DNA of 64,000 nucleotides from JACCXG01 sp963717745 (GTDB taxonomy: Bacteria > Acidobacteriota > Vicinamibacteria > Vicinamibacterales > 2-12-FULL-66-21): the NCBI GenBank assembly GCA_963717745.1, contig CAVQXJ010000003.1, positions 186,001 to 250,000 of the forward strand. Reading direction: 5' to 3'. Shown one piece after another: positions 28,261 to 39,328 of this stretch. The position numbers and the translations under genes are program-made. The notes beneath the pieces were generated by a model. The model was not told the origin of the DNA, ran no database searches, and saw only the letters and a list, made by a program, of their open reading frames with translations. How positions within the stretch are numbered: the first letter of the stretch is position 1; every line of letters starts with the position of its first letter.

Positions 28261-30901
28261 TCACCCGCCTCGCGCCGCAGCTCGGCGAGGAGCGACAGCG
28301 CCTGCAGCGGCGTGAGGTTGTCCACGTCCGCCTGGCGCAGCCTGGCCACGACTGGATGTTCGATCGGCGCGGGTTCCTGGAACAGGCCGAGCTGTCGATT
28401 CTTCACGCCGTCGGCGCTCAGCGAGGGGCGGCCGCCGCGCGACAGCTCGTCGCGCTCGAGGCCATTCAGGATATCGCGCGCGCGCGAGACGACCGCCGGC
28501 GGCAGCCCGGCGAGCCGCGCCACCTGGATGCCGTAGCTGCGGTCGGATCGGCCGGCGGTGACCTTGCGCAGAAAGACGATGTCGTCCTTCCATTCGCGGA
28601 CCACCACGTGATAGTTCACGACCGACGGCAAGGCGTCGGCGAGGTCGGTGAGCTCGTGATAGTGGGTCGCGAAGATGGTCTTGGGCCGCGCCTTGGGGTT
28701 CGACGCCAGGTATTCGGCCACCGCCCACGCCAGGCTGAGGCCGTCGAAGGTCGCGGTGCCGCGGCCAATCTCGTCGAGGATCACCAGGCTGCGCGACGTG
28801 GCGGAGTGCAGGATGTTGGCGGTCTCCTGCATCTCGACCATGAACGTGGACTGGCCGCGAGCGATGTTGTCGGACGCGCCCACCCGCGCGAAGATGCGGT
28901 CGACGATCGGCAGCTTGGCGCTGCGCGCCGCGACGAACGAGCCGGCCTGCGCCATCAGCGACAGCAACGCGGTCTGGCGCAGATAGGTCGATTTCCCGCC
29001 CATGTTCGGGCCGGTCAGGATCATCAGCTGGCGGCCGCTGCCGTCGAGGCTGACGTCGTTCGGCACGAACGCCTCCGACACGTGGCGCTCGACAATCGGG
29101 TGGCGCACGTCCGAGGCGAGCAGCTCGTCGCCCACATGCATCACCGGCTTGGTGTAGTTGTGGATGCCGGCGGTTTCGGCGAGCGCCGCCAGCACGTCGA
29201 GCGTGGCCAGGCCACGAGCGGTGTCCTGCACGCGCGGCGCCTCGGCCGCCACCCGCTTGCGGACCGCGTCGAACAGCTCGAGCTCGCGCTCGAGGATCCG
29301 CTCGTCGGCGCCGAGCACCTTGTCTTCGTATTCCTTCAGCGCCGGAGTGATGAAGCGCTCGCCGCCGGCAATCGTCTGCTTGCGCAGGTAATCGGCCGGC
29401 ACGTTGCCAAGGTTGGATTTCGAGATCTCGATGTAGTAGCCGAAGACCCGGTTGTAGCGGATCTTCAGCGAGCCGATGCCGGTCCTGGCGCGCTCGGCCT
29501 CTTCCATCTCCGCGATCCGGCGCTTCCCGGAGCGGCTGATGTCGCGCAGCTCGTCGAGCTCGGGATCGACCCCGTCACGAATCGCGCCGCCGTCGCGGGC
29601 GAGCGCCGGCGGCTCGTCGAGCAGCGTGGCCTCGAGGTCCTGGCGCAGATCCGCGAGATCGTCGAGGCCGGCGGCCAGGCTGCCGATGAGCGGGGCGCGC
29701 AGCCCGTCGACCAGCAGCCGCACTCGGGGAATCGCCGCCAGCGACTGCCGGAGTGCGACCAGATCGCGCGGGCCCGCGGTCCCGAGCGCCGCGCGCGCCA
29801 CCAGGCGCTCCATGTCGTGCACGGTCTTCAGCGTGTCCTGGACCTTCGCGCGCTCGGTGGTGCGGAAGGCGAATTCCTCGACCGCGTCCAGCCGATCCTG
29901 GATCCGCTCCAGCGAGAGCAGCGGCTTCAGCAGCCACGTCCGCAGCATCCGGCCGCCCATCGACGTGACGCTGCGATCGAGCTCGTGCAGCAGCGACCCG
30001 CTGCGGCCGCCGTCCACCGATTCGATCACATTCAGGTTCTTGAGCGTGGTCGGATCGATCAGCAGGCTAGTCGGCGCCGATCCGGTACGAGACGGCGCGG
30101 ATGTGCGCGAGGTCGGCCTTCTGCGTCTCGCGCAGGTAGTGGACCAGCGCGCCCGCGGCGCTGATCGCCGCCGCATGTCCCTCGAGGCCGAACCCGGCGA
30201 GGCTCTGCGTGCGCATCTGCTCGAGCAGCGCGCGCCGCGCCGCTTCGGCGTCGAACGTCCAGCCCTCGACACTGGTCACGCACCGCCGCCAGACGCAGCG
30301 TTTCGATCATCGCGGCGGGCTCGACGAAACCGGCCGGCGCGATCACCTCGCGCGGCCGCAGCACCGCCAGCTCGTCGAGCAGCGCCTGCCGGGCATCCGG
30401 TCCGAGATACTCGGCGGTCGTGAACTCACCGGTCGACAGATCGAGGAGCGCCGCCCCGTAGCCGGCGCCGTCGGCGGCCGGGCCCAGCGCGATCAGGAAC
30501 GCCGGTTCGCGCGCATCCAGGTAGCTGGCATCGGTCAGGGTCCCGGGCGACACCACCCGGACCACTTCGCGCCGGACGACGCCTTTGGCTTTCTTCGGAT
30601 CCTCCATCTGTTCGCAGATGGCGACGCGGAATCCCTTCCGGACCAGCCGCGCCACATAGGTATCGCCGGCGTGATAGGGGACACCGCACATCGGAATCGC
30701 GCCGCCGCTCGCGTCCTTGGCCCGCGAGGTGAGGGTGAGCTCGAGGGCGCGCGCGGCGGTCAGCGCGTCCTCGTAGAACATCTCGTAGAAGTCCCCCATC
30801 CGGAAGAACAGGATCGCGTCGCGATACTGCCGCTTGGCGTCGAAGAACTGCCGCATCGCGGGCGTGGCGCCTGCCGGAGTCGAGGGGGTTGGAGATGACA
30901 T
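28257..30901 (-). CDS. mutS: DNA mismatch repair protein MutS (two frameshifts)
   Basis: About 880 residues, normal for MutS, after closing shifts near 30280 and 30070. The mismatch-reading motif GDFYEMF is near the N-terminus, the connector and lever regions follow, and the ATPase has Walker A GPNMGGKS, ARGQSTFMVEM, LDEIGRGTATFDG and FATHYHEL. I choose ATG 30901 (MSSPTPSTP) because the in-frame stretch upstream of it (30912-30969) is an inverted repeat rather than protein-like. MutS recognises mismatches and recruits MutL, which is not in the window. Confidence 0.93.
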
Positions 30902-30911
30902 CAGGGAGACC

Positions 30912-30969
30912 AAAGACCCGGGCGTGTCAAGGGAGAGGGTCCCTAGTCCCTTGAGACGCAGGGTCTTCA
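30912..30969. repeat. Inverted repeat in front of mutS
   Basis: Arms 30912-30934 and 30947-30969 pair with few mismatches around agagggtcccta; the inner eight bases tcaaggga/tcccttga are perfect. The structure sits between the divergent promoter region and the mutS start and would be in the mutS 5' leader. Its unit caagggaga recurs at 59902-59931. Confidence 0.65.
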
Positions 30970-31011
30970 TCAGCCTGCCAGGCTAGTGCGCTGTCCCGGG
31001 CGAAGGACCGG

Positions 31012-31019
31012 AGTATAAC
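31012..31019. promoter_or_regulatory. Shared divergent -10 region of mutS and tsaB
   Basis: agtataac reads TATAAC on the plus strand (31014-31019, toward tsaB) and TATACT on the minus strand (31012-31017, toward mutS). The two -10 boxes overlap, so the two transcripts would compete. Confidence 0.42.
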
Positions 31020-31051
31020 ATCTGACCGTAGCCGTCCGGAGGCGGCCTCCT

Positions 31052-31751
31052 CTGATCATCCTGGGTCTCGATACCACCACACGAGCCGGCAGCGCGGCGG
31101 TGCTGCGCGACGACGACGTGCTGAGCGAGGTGAGCGGCGATCCCACGCTGACCCACGGTCAGCGGTTGCCCGGCGATCTCGACCGCGCGCTCGCCGCGGC
31201 CGGCGTCCCCCTCGACCAGGTCGCGCTCCTCGCGGTCGTCGCCGGTCCCGGGTCGTTCACCGGCCTGCGGATCGGGATCGCGGCGATCCAGGGGCTCGCG
31301 TTCTCGCGCGGCCTCACCGTGGTGCCGGTGTCCGCGCTGGACGCGATCGGGCGGCTGACGCTGCGGACCGCCGGGGACGGTGTGCTCGTCGCCGTGTGGA
31401 TCGACGCGCAGCGCGGCGAGGTCTTCGCCACGTTGTACGACGGCAGCGTCGGGCGCCCGGCTCGTCGCCGCGTCCTCGGCGCCGCCCGCGGCGACCCTCG
31501 AGGCTTGGGCCGCGGCGCTCGGCTCGCGGCCGGTCGTGTTCGCCGGCGACGGCGCCGTGCGCTACCAGGACGTGATTGCCCGGGCCCTCGGCTCGCGCGC
31601 CACGGTGCGGGAACCGGCCCCCGTCCTCGCCGCCGAAGCCGCACGCATCGCCGCGGAACATCCCGAGCGCGCCGTCGCTCCGCACGGGATCGTGCCGATC
31701 TACGTCAGGCGCCCGGACGTGGAGCTGACGCGCGAACGCTCCAGCCGCTGA
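31052..31751 (+). CDS. tsaB: tRNA t6A synthesis protein TsaB (frameshifted)
   Basis: About 232 residues of the TsaB (YeaZ) ASKHA-fold protein, which with TsaD and TsaE makes t6A37 in tRNA. ILGLDTTTRAGSAAVL and AVVAGPGSFTGLRIGIAAIQGLAF are family signatures. One single-base shift lies near 31460-31475, before RLVAASSAPPAA. No ATG, GTG or TTG is in frame between the stop at 31016 and LGLDTTT: the start must be a CTG (31052) or ATC (31055), or a base is wrong. GGAGG at 31038-31042 supports a start at this place. rimI follows, the usual tsaB partner. Confidence 0.88.
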
Positions 31752-31768
31752 GCGAGCGAACGCTCGAC

Positions 31769-32272
31769 ATGAATCACGCCAGCCCGTTCGACGATGCCGT
31801 GATCGAGCGCCTCGCGGACGACAGCGATCTGGACCAGGTCGTCGAGCTCGAAGCCCGGTGCTTCACCAATCCGTGGACCCGCGAGATGCTGGCCCGGGAG
31901 CTGGCCCAATCGGACGTGGCCCACGTGTTCGTGCTGCGCCTGCCCGGCGGCCGCATCGCCGCCTTCTGTTCCTGCTGGATCGTGGTCGACGAGCTGCACG
32001 TCAACACCCTGGTGGTCGACCTGCCGTACCGCCGGCAAGGGCTGGGCATCACGCTGATGCGGTGGGTCATCGACGAGGCCGTCCGGCGCGGCGTGCGCCG
32101 CGCCACCCTCGAGGTGCGCGAGTCGAACGAGGCCGCCCGCCGCCTCTACGAGGTTCTGGGCTTTCAGGTCGTGGCGCGGCGGCCGAAGTACTACTCGCAG
32201 CCGGAAGAGGACGCGCTCATCCTCTGGCACGAAGCCCTGGCCGAGCGGCAACCGGCCGGGCCGCGCGGTTGA
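31769..32272 (+). CDS. rimI: Ribosomal protein N-acetyltransferase RimI-like
   Basis: A 167-residue GNAT acetyltransferase. ELHVNTLVVDLPYRRQGLG gives the acetyl-CoA pyrophosphate-binding R/Q-x-x-G-x-G/A motif, and EVRESNEAARRLYEVLGFQVVARRPKYY is the RimI-type C-terminal signature. RimI acetylates the N-terminal Ala of ribosomal protein S18. The start ATG 31769 lies 17 bp after tsaB. Residue numbers fit the family; the gene is intact. Confidence 0.92.
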   Translation: MNHASPFDDAVIERLADDSDLDQVVELEARCFTNPWTREMLARELAQSDVAHVFVLRLPGGRIAAFCSCWIVVDELHVNTLVVDLPYRRQGLGITLMRWVIDEAVRRGVRRATLEVRESNEAARRLYEVLGFQVVARRPKYYSQPEEDALILWHEALAERQPAGPRG

Positions 32273-32456
32273 GCCGGCTCGCCAGACCCGCATGAACCGC
32301 GACGGCCGTCGCAGCCCATCAGGCAGGACTGATCTCGCGGCGCGAACATCTGGCGAAGCCGGACGTCCAGTCGGGTTTGAAGCCGTCCGGCATCTTGTGC
32401 TACCGTGCGACCATGCACGCACCGCTGTAGCCGGAAATCCCTTCAAGGAGGCGGCA

Positions 32457-32711
32457 ATGCCGACAGACTTCGAAGAGCTGAAGCGTCAATTGCTGCAAAC
32501 CGACGAGGAGTATCGCCAACTCGCCACTCAGCATCACGACCTCGACGAGAAGATCCACACCCTGGCTGACCGACACTACCTCTCGGAACCCGAACAGCTC
32601 GAAGAAGTCACCCTCAAGAAACGAAAACTCCACTTGAAGGATCAGATGGAAGACATCGTCCGCCGCCGCCGGACCACGGAGCCGGCGACCCCCTCGATGG
32701 CGCGGGGCTGA
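32457..32711 (+). CDS. DUF465 (YdcH-like) small helical protein
   Basis: An 84-residue coiled protein. ATG 32457 follows AAGGAGG. The sequence FEELKRQLLQTDEEYRQLATQHHDLDEKI and TLKKRKLHLKDQMEDIVRR matches the DUF465/YdcH antiparallel hairpin pattern. Function is unknown. It lies between rimI and psd with a 184-bp leader that shows no other gene. Confidence 0.8.
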   Translation: MPTDFEELKRQLLQTDEEYRQLATQHHDLDEKIHTLADRHYLSEPEQLEEVTLKKRKLHLKDQMEDIVRRRRTTEPATPSMARG

Positions 32712-32796
32712 ACGACCGACGACAAGAGATCCTGGTGGCCGGATGCGCCCGACAATGCGCGCGTCCGGCCTTCGTTTTTCTGGCCGGCTGCCTTTC

Positions 32797-33455
32797 CATG
32801 AAAATCGATCGCGCGGGGTATCCGTTCATTGCCGGTGCGCTGGTGCCGGCGCTCGGTCTGGCCCTCACACGGCGGCGCGCCTGGGCCCTCCCGGTTCGCC
32901 GCTCTCGGCGGCTTCTTCGCCTACTTCTTCCGCGATCCGGATCGAACCGTTCCGACCTATCCGGGGATCGTGGTGTCGCCGGCCGACGGCAGAGTGATGA
33001 TTGCCGGCCCCAGTGACGGCCGCTGGGCGCCGCCCGGGCAATGGAAGCAGGTCACGATCTTCCTCTCCCCGATGGACGTGCACATCAATCGCTCGCCGGT
33101 CGGCGGACGCGTCACGCGCATCGAGTACCGGCCCGGCAAATTCCTGCCGGCCTACAAGGAAGCGTCGAACGACAACGAGCTGAACGAGATCTGGATCGAG
33201 AGGCACGGGCGCACCTTCGTCTTCCGTCAGGTCGTCGGCATGCTGGCGCGCCGCATCGTCTGCCGCGTCGCACGAGGGTGACGAGGTCGAGCCGGGCGAG
33301 CGGATTGGCCTGATGAAGTTCGGATCGCGGATGGACGTGTTCCTGCCGCCCGATCTGGAGATTCAGGTGTCGGTCGGCCAGCGGGTGGTCGGCGGCGAAA
33401 CGATCCTGGCCGCGACCGCTCGCAGGAGAGCGGGACGGCGGCGGGGAGCGAATGA
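32797..33455 (+). CDS. psd: Phosphatidylserine decarboxylase (two or three frameshifts)
   Basis: About 220 residues, the short (PSD-B) class. It makes phosphatidylethanolamine at the inner membrane. FFAYFFRDPDRTVP, SPADGRVM, FLSPMDVHINRSPVGG and the self-cleavage motif FGS (MKFGSRMDVFLP, pyruvoyl Ser) are present. Single-base insertions near 32893 (ccggttcg) and 33270 break the frame, and a third near 33420 may be needed to reach the stop overlapping the pssA ATG. Followed directly by pssA, whose product it uses. Confidence 0.88.
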
Positions 33456-34329
33456 TCGTGCGGAACGGCAGGCCGCGCCGCCGGCGCGAAGACCGGCCGC
33501 ACCGCTTCAAGCGCGGCGTCTACCTGCTGCCGTCGCTGTTCACGGTCGCCAACCTGTTCTGCGGCTACGGCTGCGTGGTCTACGCCACGCGCGGCGACTT
33601 CGACACCGCGGCGGTGCTCATCGGCATCGCGATGGTGCTCGACACGCTCGACGGTTTCGTCGCGCGGCTGACCAAGACCTCCTCGGCGTTCGGCGTGCAG
33701 CTCGACTCGCTCGCCGACGTGGTCTCGTTCGGGCTGGCGCCGGCGATTCTGGCGTTCACGTGGGGACTGTGGCCGCTCGAAGCGGCTCGGATGGGCGGCC
33801 GGGTTCATCTACCTGACCGCGGCGGCGATGCGGCTGGCGCGGTTCAACATCCAGACGGCGGCGGTCATCGACAAGCGGTACTTCGTCGGCATGCCGAGCC
33901 CGGCGGCCGCCGGGGTGATCGCGTCGACGGTCTATCTGTTTCCCGAAGGCCTGCAGGATCGCGAGTCCGCGTTCGCCGGCGCTGGCGATGGTGCTGGTGC
34001 CGGCGCTGCTGATGGTCAGCACGATCCGATTCCGCAGCGTCAAGGCGATCGACGTCGGCTGGCGGCGCTCGTATTTCGCGCTGTTCCTCGTTGCGGTCGT
34101 GCTGGCGCTGATCGCGTCGCACCCGCGCATCGCGCTGGTGACGCTGGCCTACTCCTACACCGTCGGCGCCCTGGTCGTGTGGGTGTACAACCGGGCCCGC
34201 CGCCGGCCGGCAGAGTCGGTGGGTGCCGAGGGGCTGACGCCAGGCTCCGCAGACCCGCAGGTCGCCTCGTCGCCCGACGGACTGCTAGTCCTACTCGGGA
34301 GTTGGGAATCGCGGCAGTCGGCAGTCTGA
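33452..34329 (+). CDS. pssA: CDP-diacylglycerol-serine O-phosphatidyltransferase (two frameshifts)
   Basis: About 290 residues, a polytopic CDP-alcohol transferase that makes phosphatidylserine. The catalytic signature DTLDGFVARLTKTSS...LDSLAD (DxxDGxxAR...GxxxDxxxD) is complete. Insertions near 33784 (gaagcggctcgg, expected EALGWAAGF) and 33979 (before ALAMVLVPAL) break the frame. The last 40 residues after NRARRR look unstructured. The end overlaps the convergent kinase gene by 39 bp. Confidence 0.9.
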
Positions 34330-37300
34330 CGCCGACTCAGCGAGCGGCAGCCGCACGATGACCGTCGTCCCCGCTCCCTTGGTGCTGCGCACCTCGACCG
34401 AGCCGCCGTTCAACTCGATGTTGCGGCGGGCGATCGGCAGTCCCAGGCCGGTGCCGGTCGTCTTGGTCGAGAAATACGGCTCGAAGACACGCGTCGAGCG
34501 CTTCCTCGATCCATCCCGACGCCGGTGTCGGTGACCTCGAGCCGGACCGCCGCCGGTTCCACGAACGCCATCGATCGCCAGACGGCCCGGCGCCCGGCAT
34601 CGCGTGCAGCGCGTTCTCGACGATGTTCGCCAGCGCGCGGGCGATGAGCGTGCGGTCGACGAGCACCGGGGGCAACGCGGCGGGCACGCGGTTCTCGATC
34701 TCGATCCGTCCCTGCAGACCCGGTGCGATAGGGATCGACGACTTCGGCGACGAGCTCCGGCAGATGCGACCGGCGCGACGCGCGCGGTGGGTGACGAGGC
34801 GAAGCTGGAGAACTCCGACGAGATCTGCCGGAGCAGCCGGACCTGCCCGAGAATCGACGAGACGCAGCTCTCGAGCACCGCGCCCAGCGGCTCGCCGCGA
34901 TCGGCATGAACGCGCCGCAGGTGCTCGGCCGACAGCTGGATCGGCGTCAGCGGATTCTTGATCTCGTGCGCGACCTGCCGCGCCATCTCGGCCCACGCTT
35001 CGAGCCGATGCGTGCGCTCGAGCTGTGCGCGCTGCGCCTTGAGCTCCGCGGCCATGCTGTTGAACGCGTCGACCAGGCGCCGGAGCTCGTCGGTCGACCG
35101 CACCGCGATCCGCGCGTCGAAGTCGCCGCGGGCGATCCGTCCGGTTGCGCGGGTCAGCCGCCGCACCGGATCGGCGATCCGCTCGGCCATCGACAGTCCG
35201 ATCGCCGCGCCGAGCAGCACGAAGAACAGCGCGGCCAGGTGCACGCCGCGATCGAGCTCGTCGATCTCGCGCTCGATCTCGCGCTGGCGAAGCGTCAGCG
35301 GCACCGTCAGCAGCACGTCCTGTCCGGCCGCGCGCACCGGCGCGCGGCGAGCATGTAGGGGAAGGCGCCGATCGCGTCTTCGCGCACGAAGCTCGGAAGC
35401 CGCTCCAGCACGATGGCCCGATAGACGTCGTCGGGCGTGCGCGTCGGGAGCACGCCCGACGCGAACAGGTCGCGCTCGCTGGTCGCGACCAGCTCGGCGC
35501 CGCGGTAGACGTTCACGTCCTGATCGATCACCTGGCTGATCCAGACCATCACAGTCGTCGCTCAGTGTGGCGGTGGGCTCGGATGTGCGGCGGAGACCGG
35601 TATCGAGGTCCTGGATGACGCGCTGGGCGACCGCGGCGGTGCGCGCCGCCTCGGCCTCGACGTCGCCCTGCAGCAGATTCGGCGAAGTAGGTGCGGATCA
35701 CCAACGCCAGCGTGAGCACCGGGAATGATCGCGGCGAGCACGAACGCCAGGAACAGCTTGCGGTAGAAGCTCGCCCGGATCTCGCGCAGCAGCGCGCGGC
35801 CGACCCGCGGGCGCTTCCGTGCGATGCGCGTGAACAACGCCGTGCCGATCAGGACGAGCGGCGAACACCGCGCCGCCGAAGCGTGGTCAGCTCGGCGAGA
35901 TGGACGAGCGTGATCGAACAGGCTGAGCACCGGGTAGCCGATGCGCGAAGATCCGCTCGCGATCGTTCGAGAAGTAGACCCGATGGCGGGCACCTCCGGC
36001 CTCCACCTCCGCCCAGAACGGCTCGCGCGAGGCGTAGATCCGCGCGAACAGCTGCGTCGGTGATCGGCCAGGCGGAGCGGCCGGAGGTGTAGACCGGCTG
36101 GAGCCCCCACCCGTAGATCGCGACTTCGACGCTGCCGCCGGCGGTGCCTTCCTTGTGGCTGGTGTCCGCGGCCCGTAAGACCTCGAAGTACGGGTCCTGC
36201 GAGGTGATGAACGGCAAGGCCTCGTAGGCGAACAGCACGTGCAGGATGATGGCCCCCTGAACGGTCCGGAGGCCCGCCGCGTCCGTGACGCAGATGCGCC
36301 GCTCCGCGTGCAGCATGCGGCGCTCCTCCGCGCCGAATGGCGAGACCTCGACGAACACGTCCCAGTCGCACCCGGCGCTGCTCTGCACGGCGGTGGCGGT
36401 GTATTCCGGAACATTCAGCGCGAAGCGGCTCACCAGCGCGCCGTCGCGATTGTAGAGCTCGACCGCGGAGGTCACCCGCTCCCGAGCGAGCACGGTCTGC
36501 TGCCAGACCAGGAACGCCGCGGCGGAATCAGGCGGCGAATCGGGCAAGACGTCCCCGACGAGGTCGGGCAGGGCATCGAGCCCGTCGACTTCCTTCCGGG
36601 CCTGCTCCGCATAGCGCAGCAGCGTCTGGACGTGATTCTGCGCCTGCACCGCGAATTCGGTGGCGATCAGTTCGCGCGTGGCCCGTTCGGCGAAGAAGTT
36701 CATCGCCGGATAGAGCAGGAGCGTCGGGATCAGAAACGCCAGGAACAGCGCCAGGATCCGGGCGGCGACGGTGGTGCGCCGGTACCAGATCGCGATGCGC
36801 GGAACGGCGTCGGCGGCCAGCGCGCAGGCGGCCGCGGACAGCACGAGCCCGAGCGCCGGGATCGGGAGCCGCCGCGCGGCGACGACGAACGCCACCAGGG
36901 CCGCGGGGCCCGCCCACATCGCCAGCACCGCCAGCCGGCGCGCCGAGTGCGCTGCGAGGAATGCGCCAGCGGGCCGCGGCTGCGGCCGAGAGCAGCGTGC
37001 CGCCCCACAGGACCGCCAACTGCATGGCCACGATCCCGGTGAGCAGCATGATCCGCGGCAGGCTCCACGGGTGCAGCGAGAAGTGGCGCAGGTCGATTGA
37101 GACCGGATCGATCACGAGACCGAGCAGCCGGTAGAACAACACGATCAGCGCGGCGACGCCGATGCCGGCGAACAGTTGCGTGGCGATCAGCGGGGCCGAG
37201 AACCCTTGCATGAAGAGCCGCCGTCCACGCGACGCGATCCGCAGGCGGCCGACCGGACCGACGAGCAGGCTCACGAGCGCGGCCGCTGTGCCGCCGGCGA

Positions 37301-38252
37301 GCGGCAGCGTCGCCGCCGTCGACGGCAGCTGATTGCCGCTGACGGCAGCCGCCAGCCACAGCAACAGACCACCCAACGCGGTCAAGCCCAGTGCCCCGAG
37401 GGTCGTCCGGACGTAGACGCGACGGTCGCGGCCGATGCGCCGGTCGAGCAGCGGGCCGATCAACACCAGCACCGTCGCGGCCAGCAGCGCGACCATGACC
37501 GCCGCCACCTGCCGTCGCCAGCTATTTCGCGCGCCTCGGAGGGTTTCCGGATCCACCCAGGCTTCCGCCAGCGGTTCTCCGGAGGGGGCGCGCAGCACCA
37601 CGGCGCCCGGCCGCACCAGATCGCCGGCGCCTTCGAGCCGCGTCCGCAGCGACGCCGGGCCGAGGCTCGTCTGCAGCGTGTAGTCGGTCGGCGTGAGCGT
37701 GGTCGCCGCGGGCGCCGGCGAGAGCACGTGCTCGCTCGCGACCGATCCCAGGCGCGGGCCGTCGCTGCCGGCGATCGGCTGCAGGTGAACCAGGCGCAGT
37801 CCGAGCGGCGACGGCGTCACGAAGAGCGTCGAGGGCCCGGCGATGCGGTCGTCGGGGATGTCCGACGACGCGCCCGACCAGGCGCGGGCGACGATCGCCT
37901 TGTCGTAGATCGTGATGGCGATTTCGGCGGGCAGCTCGCTTCTGGCACGGGTCTCCGCCGCCAGATCGAACAGCGCCCGCCGGCCGGCGTCCTCCAGACC
38001 GGCGGCGAGCCCGGCGGCCGCGCGCGCATCCGTCGTCACCCGCGCCGAAGCCTCGGTGATCGAGCGGACCATCGCGGCGAACCGCTCGTGCACGTCGAGC
38101 TCGACCCGGCGCGCGGCCGAGGCGTCGGTCGGCCCGAACCACCACAGCTCGAGCCCGGCGCCGACGGCTCCCGCCAGCACGGTCAGCAGCACGCCACCCG
38201 CGAGCAGCCGCCGCCAGCGAACGACGCGCTCGCGGGTATCGATGAGGGGCAC
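34291..38252 (-). CDS. Very large NtrY-like sensor histidine kinase (many frameshifts)
   Basis: About 1,300 residues if at least seven single-base shifts are closed. The N-terminal 570 residues hold a membrane helix, an extracytoplasmic domain and several more helices (VMVALLAATVLVLIGP, LGALGLTALGGLLLWLAAA, FAGIGVAALIVLFY). A second helical block and extracytoplasmic region follow (to about 35550), then HAMP (ADPVRRLTRATGRIARGDFD), the H-box VAHEIKNPLTPIQ (His codon 34966-34968), N-box ANIVENALHAMPGAG, and G-boxes TGVGM and GTGLGLPIARR. The H-box is NtrY/NtrB-like, typically paired with a sigma-54 activator, but none is adjacent. Confidence 0.8.
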
Positions 38253-38298
38253 TCGTCAAGCAGAATACCGCAAAGGTAAACTGGGCCTCAGGCCTTCC

Positions 38299-39328
38299 AT
38301 GTCTGAACTGCCAGGACTCAAAGCGACCCTGAAGCGCGGCGCACTGGTCGCCGCGGCGAACTGGCCGCTGGTCGCCGTGCAGTTCGTGGCGGAATCGACG
38401 CTGAAGCTCCTGCTCGCGGTGCCGGTGGTCGGCGGCATCTTCCTGGTGGTGCTGCTGCTCGGCGCCAACGCCGACGAGCTGCTGGCCGGCGACGTGCGCG
38501 AGGTCGTCGCCCAGGTCTTCAACGCGATGCGCCAGAACGTCGCGGCGCTGGTCGCGTTCTCCGCCGCCTTCGCGGTCGTGCTGCTCGGCGGATCGGCGCT
38601 GACATTCGTCATCAAAGGCGGGACCGTCTCGCTGCTGGCGGACGCGGAGGCGAAAGCGGGACCGATCGAACGTCCGCCGCTCAGCGTGCAGGCGGTACGG
38701 CGCGCCAACGTCGTCGCCATCGACCCTTTTCTCGACGGCTGCCAGCGGCTGTCGCGGCGATACGTCAGGCTCGGCGCCTTCCTGCTCGGCGCCTACGCGG
38801 CGACCGCGGTGCTCTATCTCGGGTTCGTCGTCGGCGGCTTCCGGCTGGTCGGGAATTCCGGAGTGCTGCTCGGGTGGACCGTGGCGGCCGCACTCGCCTC
38901 GAGCGTCCTGATCGTGTGGATCACGCTGGTGAACTTCTTCTATCTGCTGACGCAGATGGTGATGGCGATCGAGGACATCGGCGTGCGCAGCGGCGTGCGG
39001 CGGGCGCTCGACTTCGTGCGCAGCAGCTTTCGCGAGATCGCCGGCATCTTCGGCGTCGTCCTGCTGCTGGCGACGATCGCGACCGTCGCATCGATCGTGG
39101 CCACCGCCGGTTTCGGGCTGATCAACCTCATTCCGCATCCTCGGCCTGGCCGTGCTGCCGCTGCAGATCGCCGCGTGGCTGGTCCGCGGCTTCGTGTTCC
39201 AGTACCTCGCGCTCGCAGCGCTCGGCGCCTATCTGACGCACTACCGCCACTACGCGGCGCGCCACCCGGCCACCGGCAGCGTGCCCGTCCCTGACGCCGA
39301 ACCGCTCCCAGGGAAACGTCTCGCATGA
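38299..39328 (+). CDS. Polytopic membrane protein of unknown function (one frameshift)
   Basis: About 343 residues with some six hydrophobic helices (for example LLLAVPVVGGIFLVVLLLG, LVAFSAAFAVVLLGGSALTFVI, GVVLLLATIATVASIVATAG). A shift near 39135 separates INLIP from LGLAVLPLQIAAWLVRGFVFQYLALAALGAYLTHYR. The pattern resembles the glycerophosphodiester-related DUF4013/YIP1-like permease-fold proteins, but I do not recognise a family firmly. Its stop overlaps the aminotransferase start (ATGA), so the two are coupled. Confidence 0.62.

Noticed and set aside
25810..28536. A 908-codon plus-strand open frame over the lipoprotein and protease genes
   Set aside because: It is Arg/Gly/Asp-rich, has no recognisable motif and lies exactly antisense to well-supported genes; long antisense frames are expected at this GC content.
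28356..30164. A 602-codon open frame antisense to mutS
   Set aside because: Its composition is typical of a shadow frame, and MutS motifs on the other strand are unambiguous.
30902..30970. A 23-residue N-terminal extension of MutS
   Set aside because: The DNA is an inverted repeat, and the extension is absent from the MutS family as I know it.
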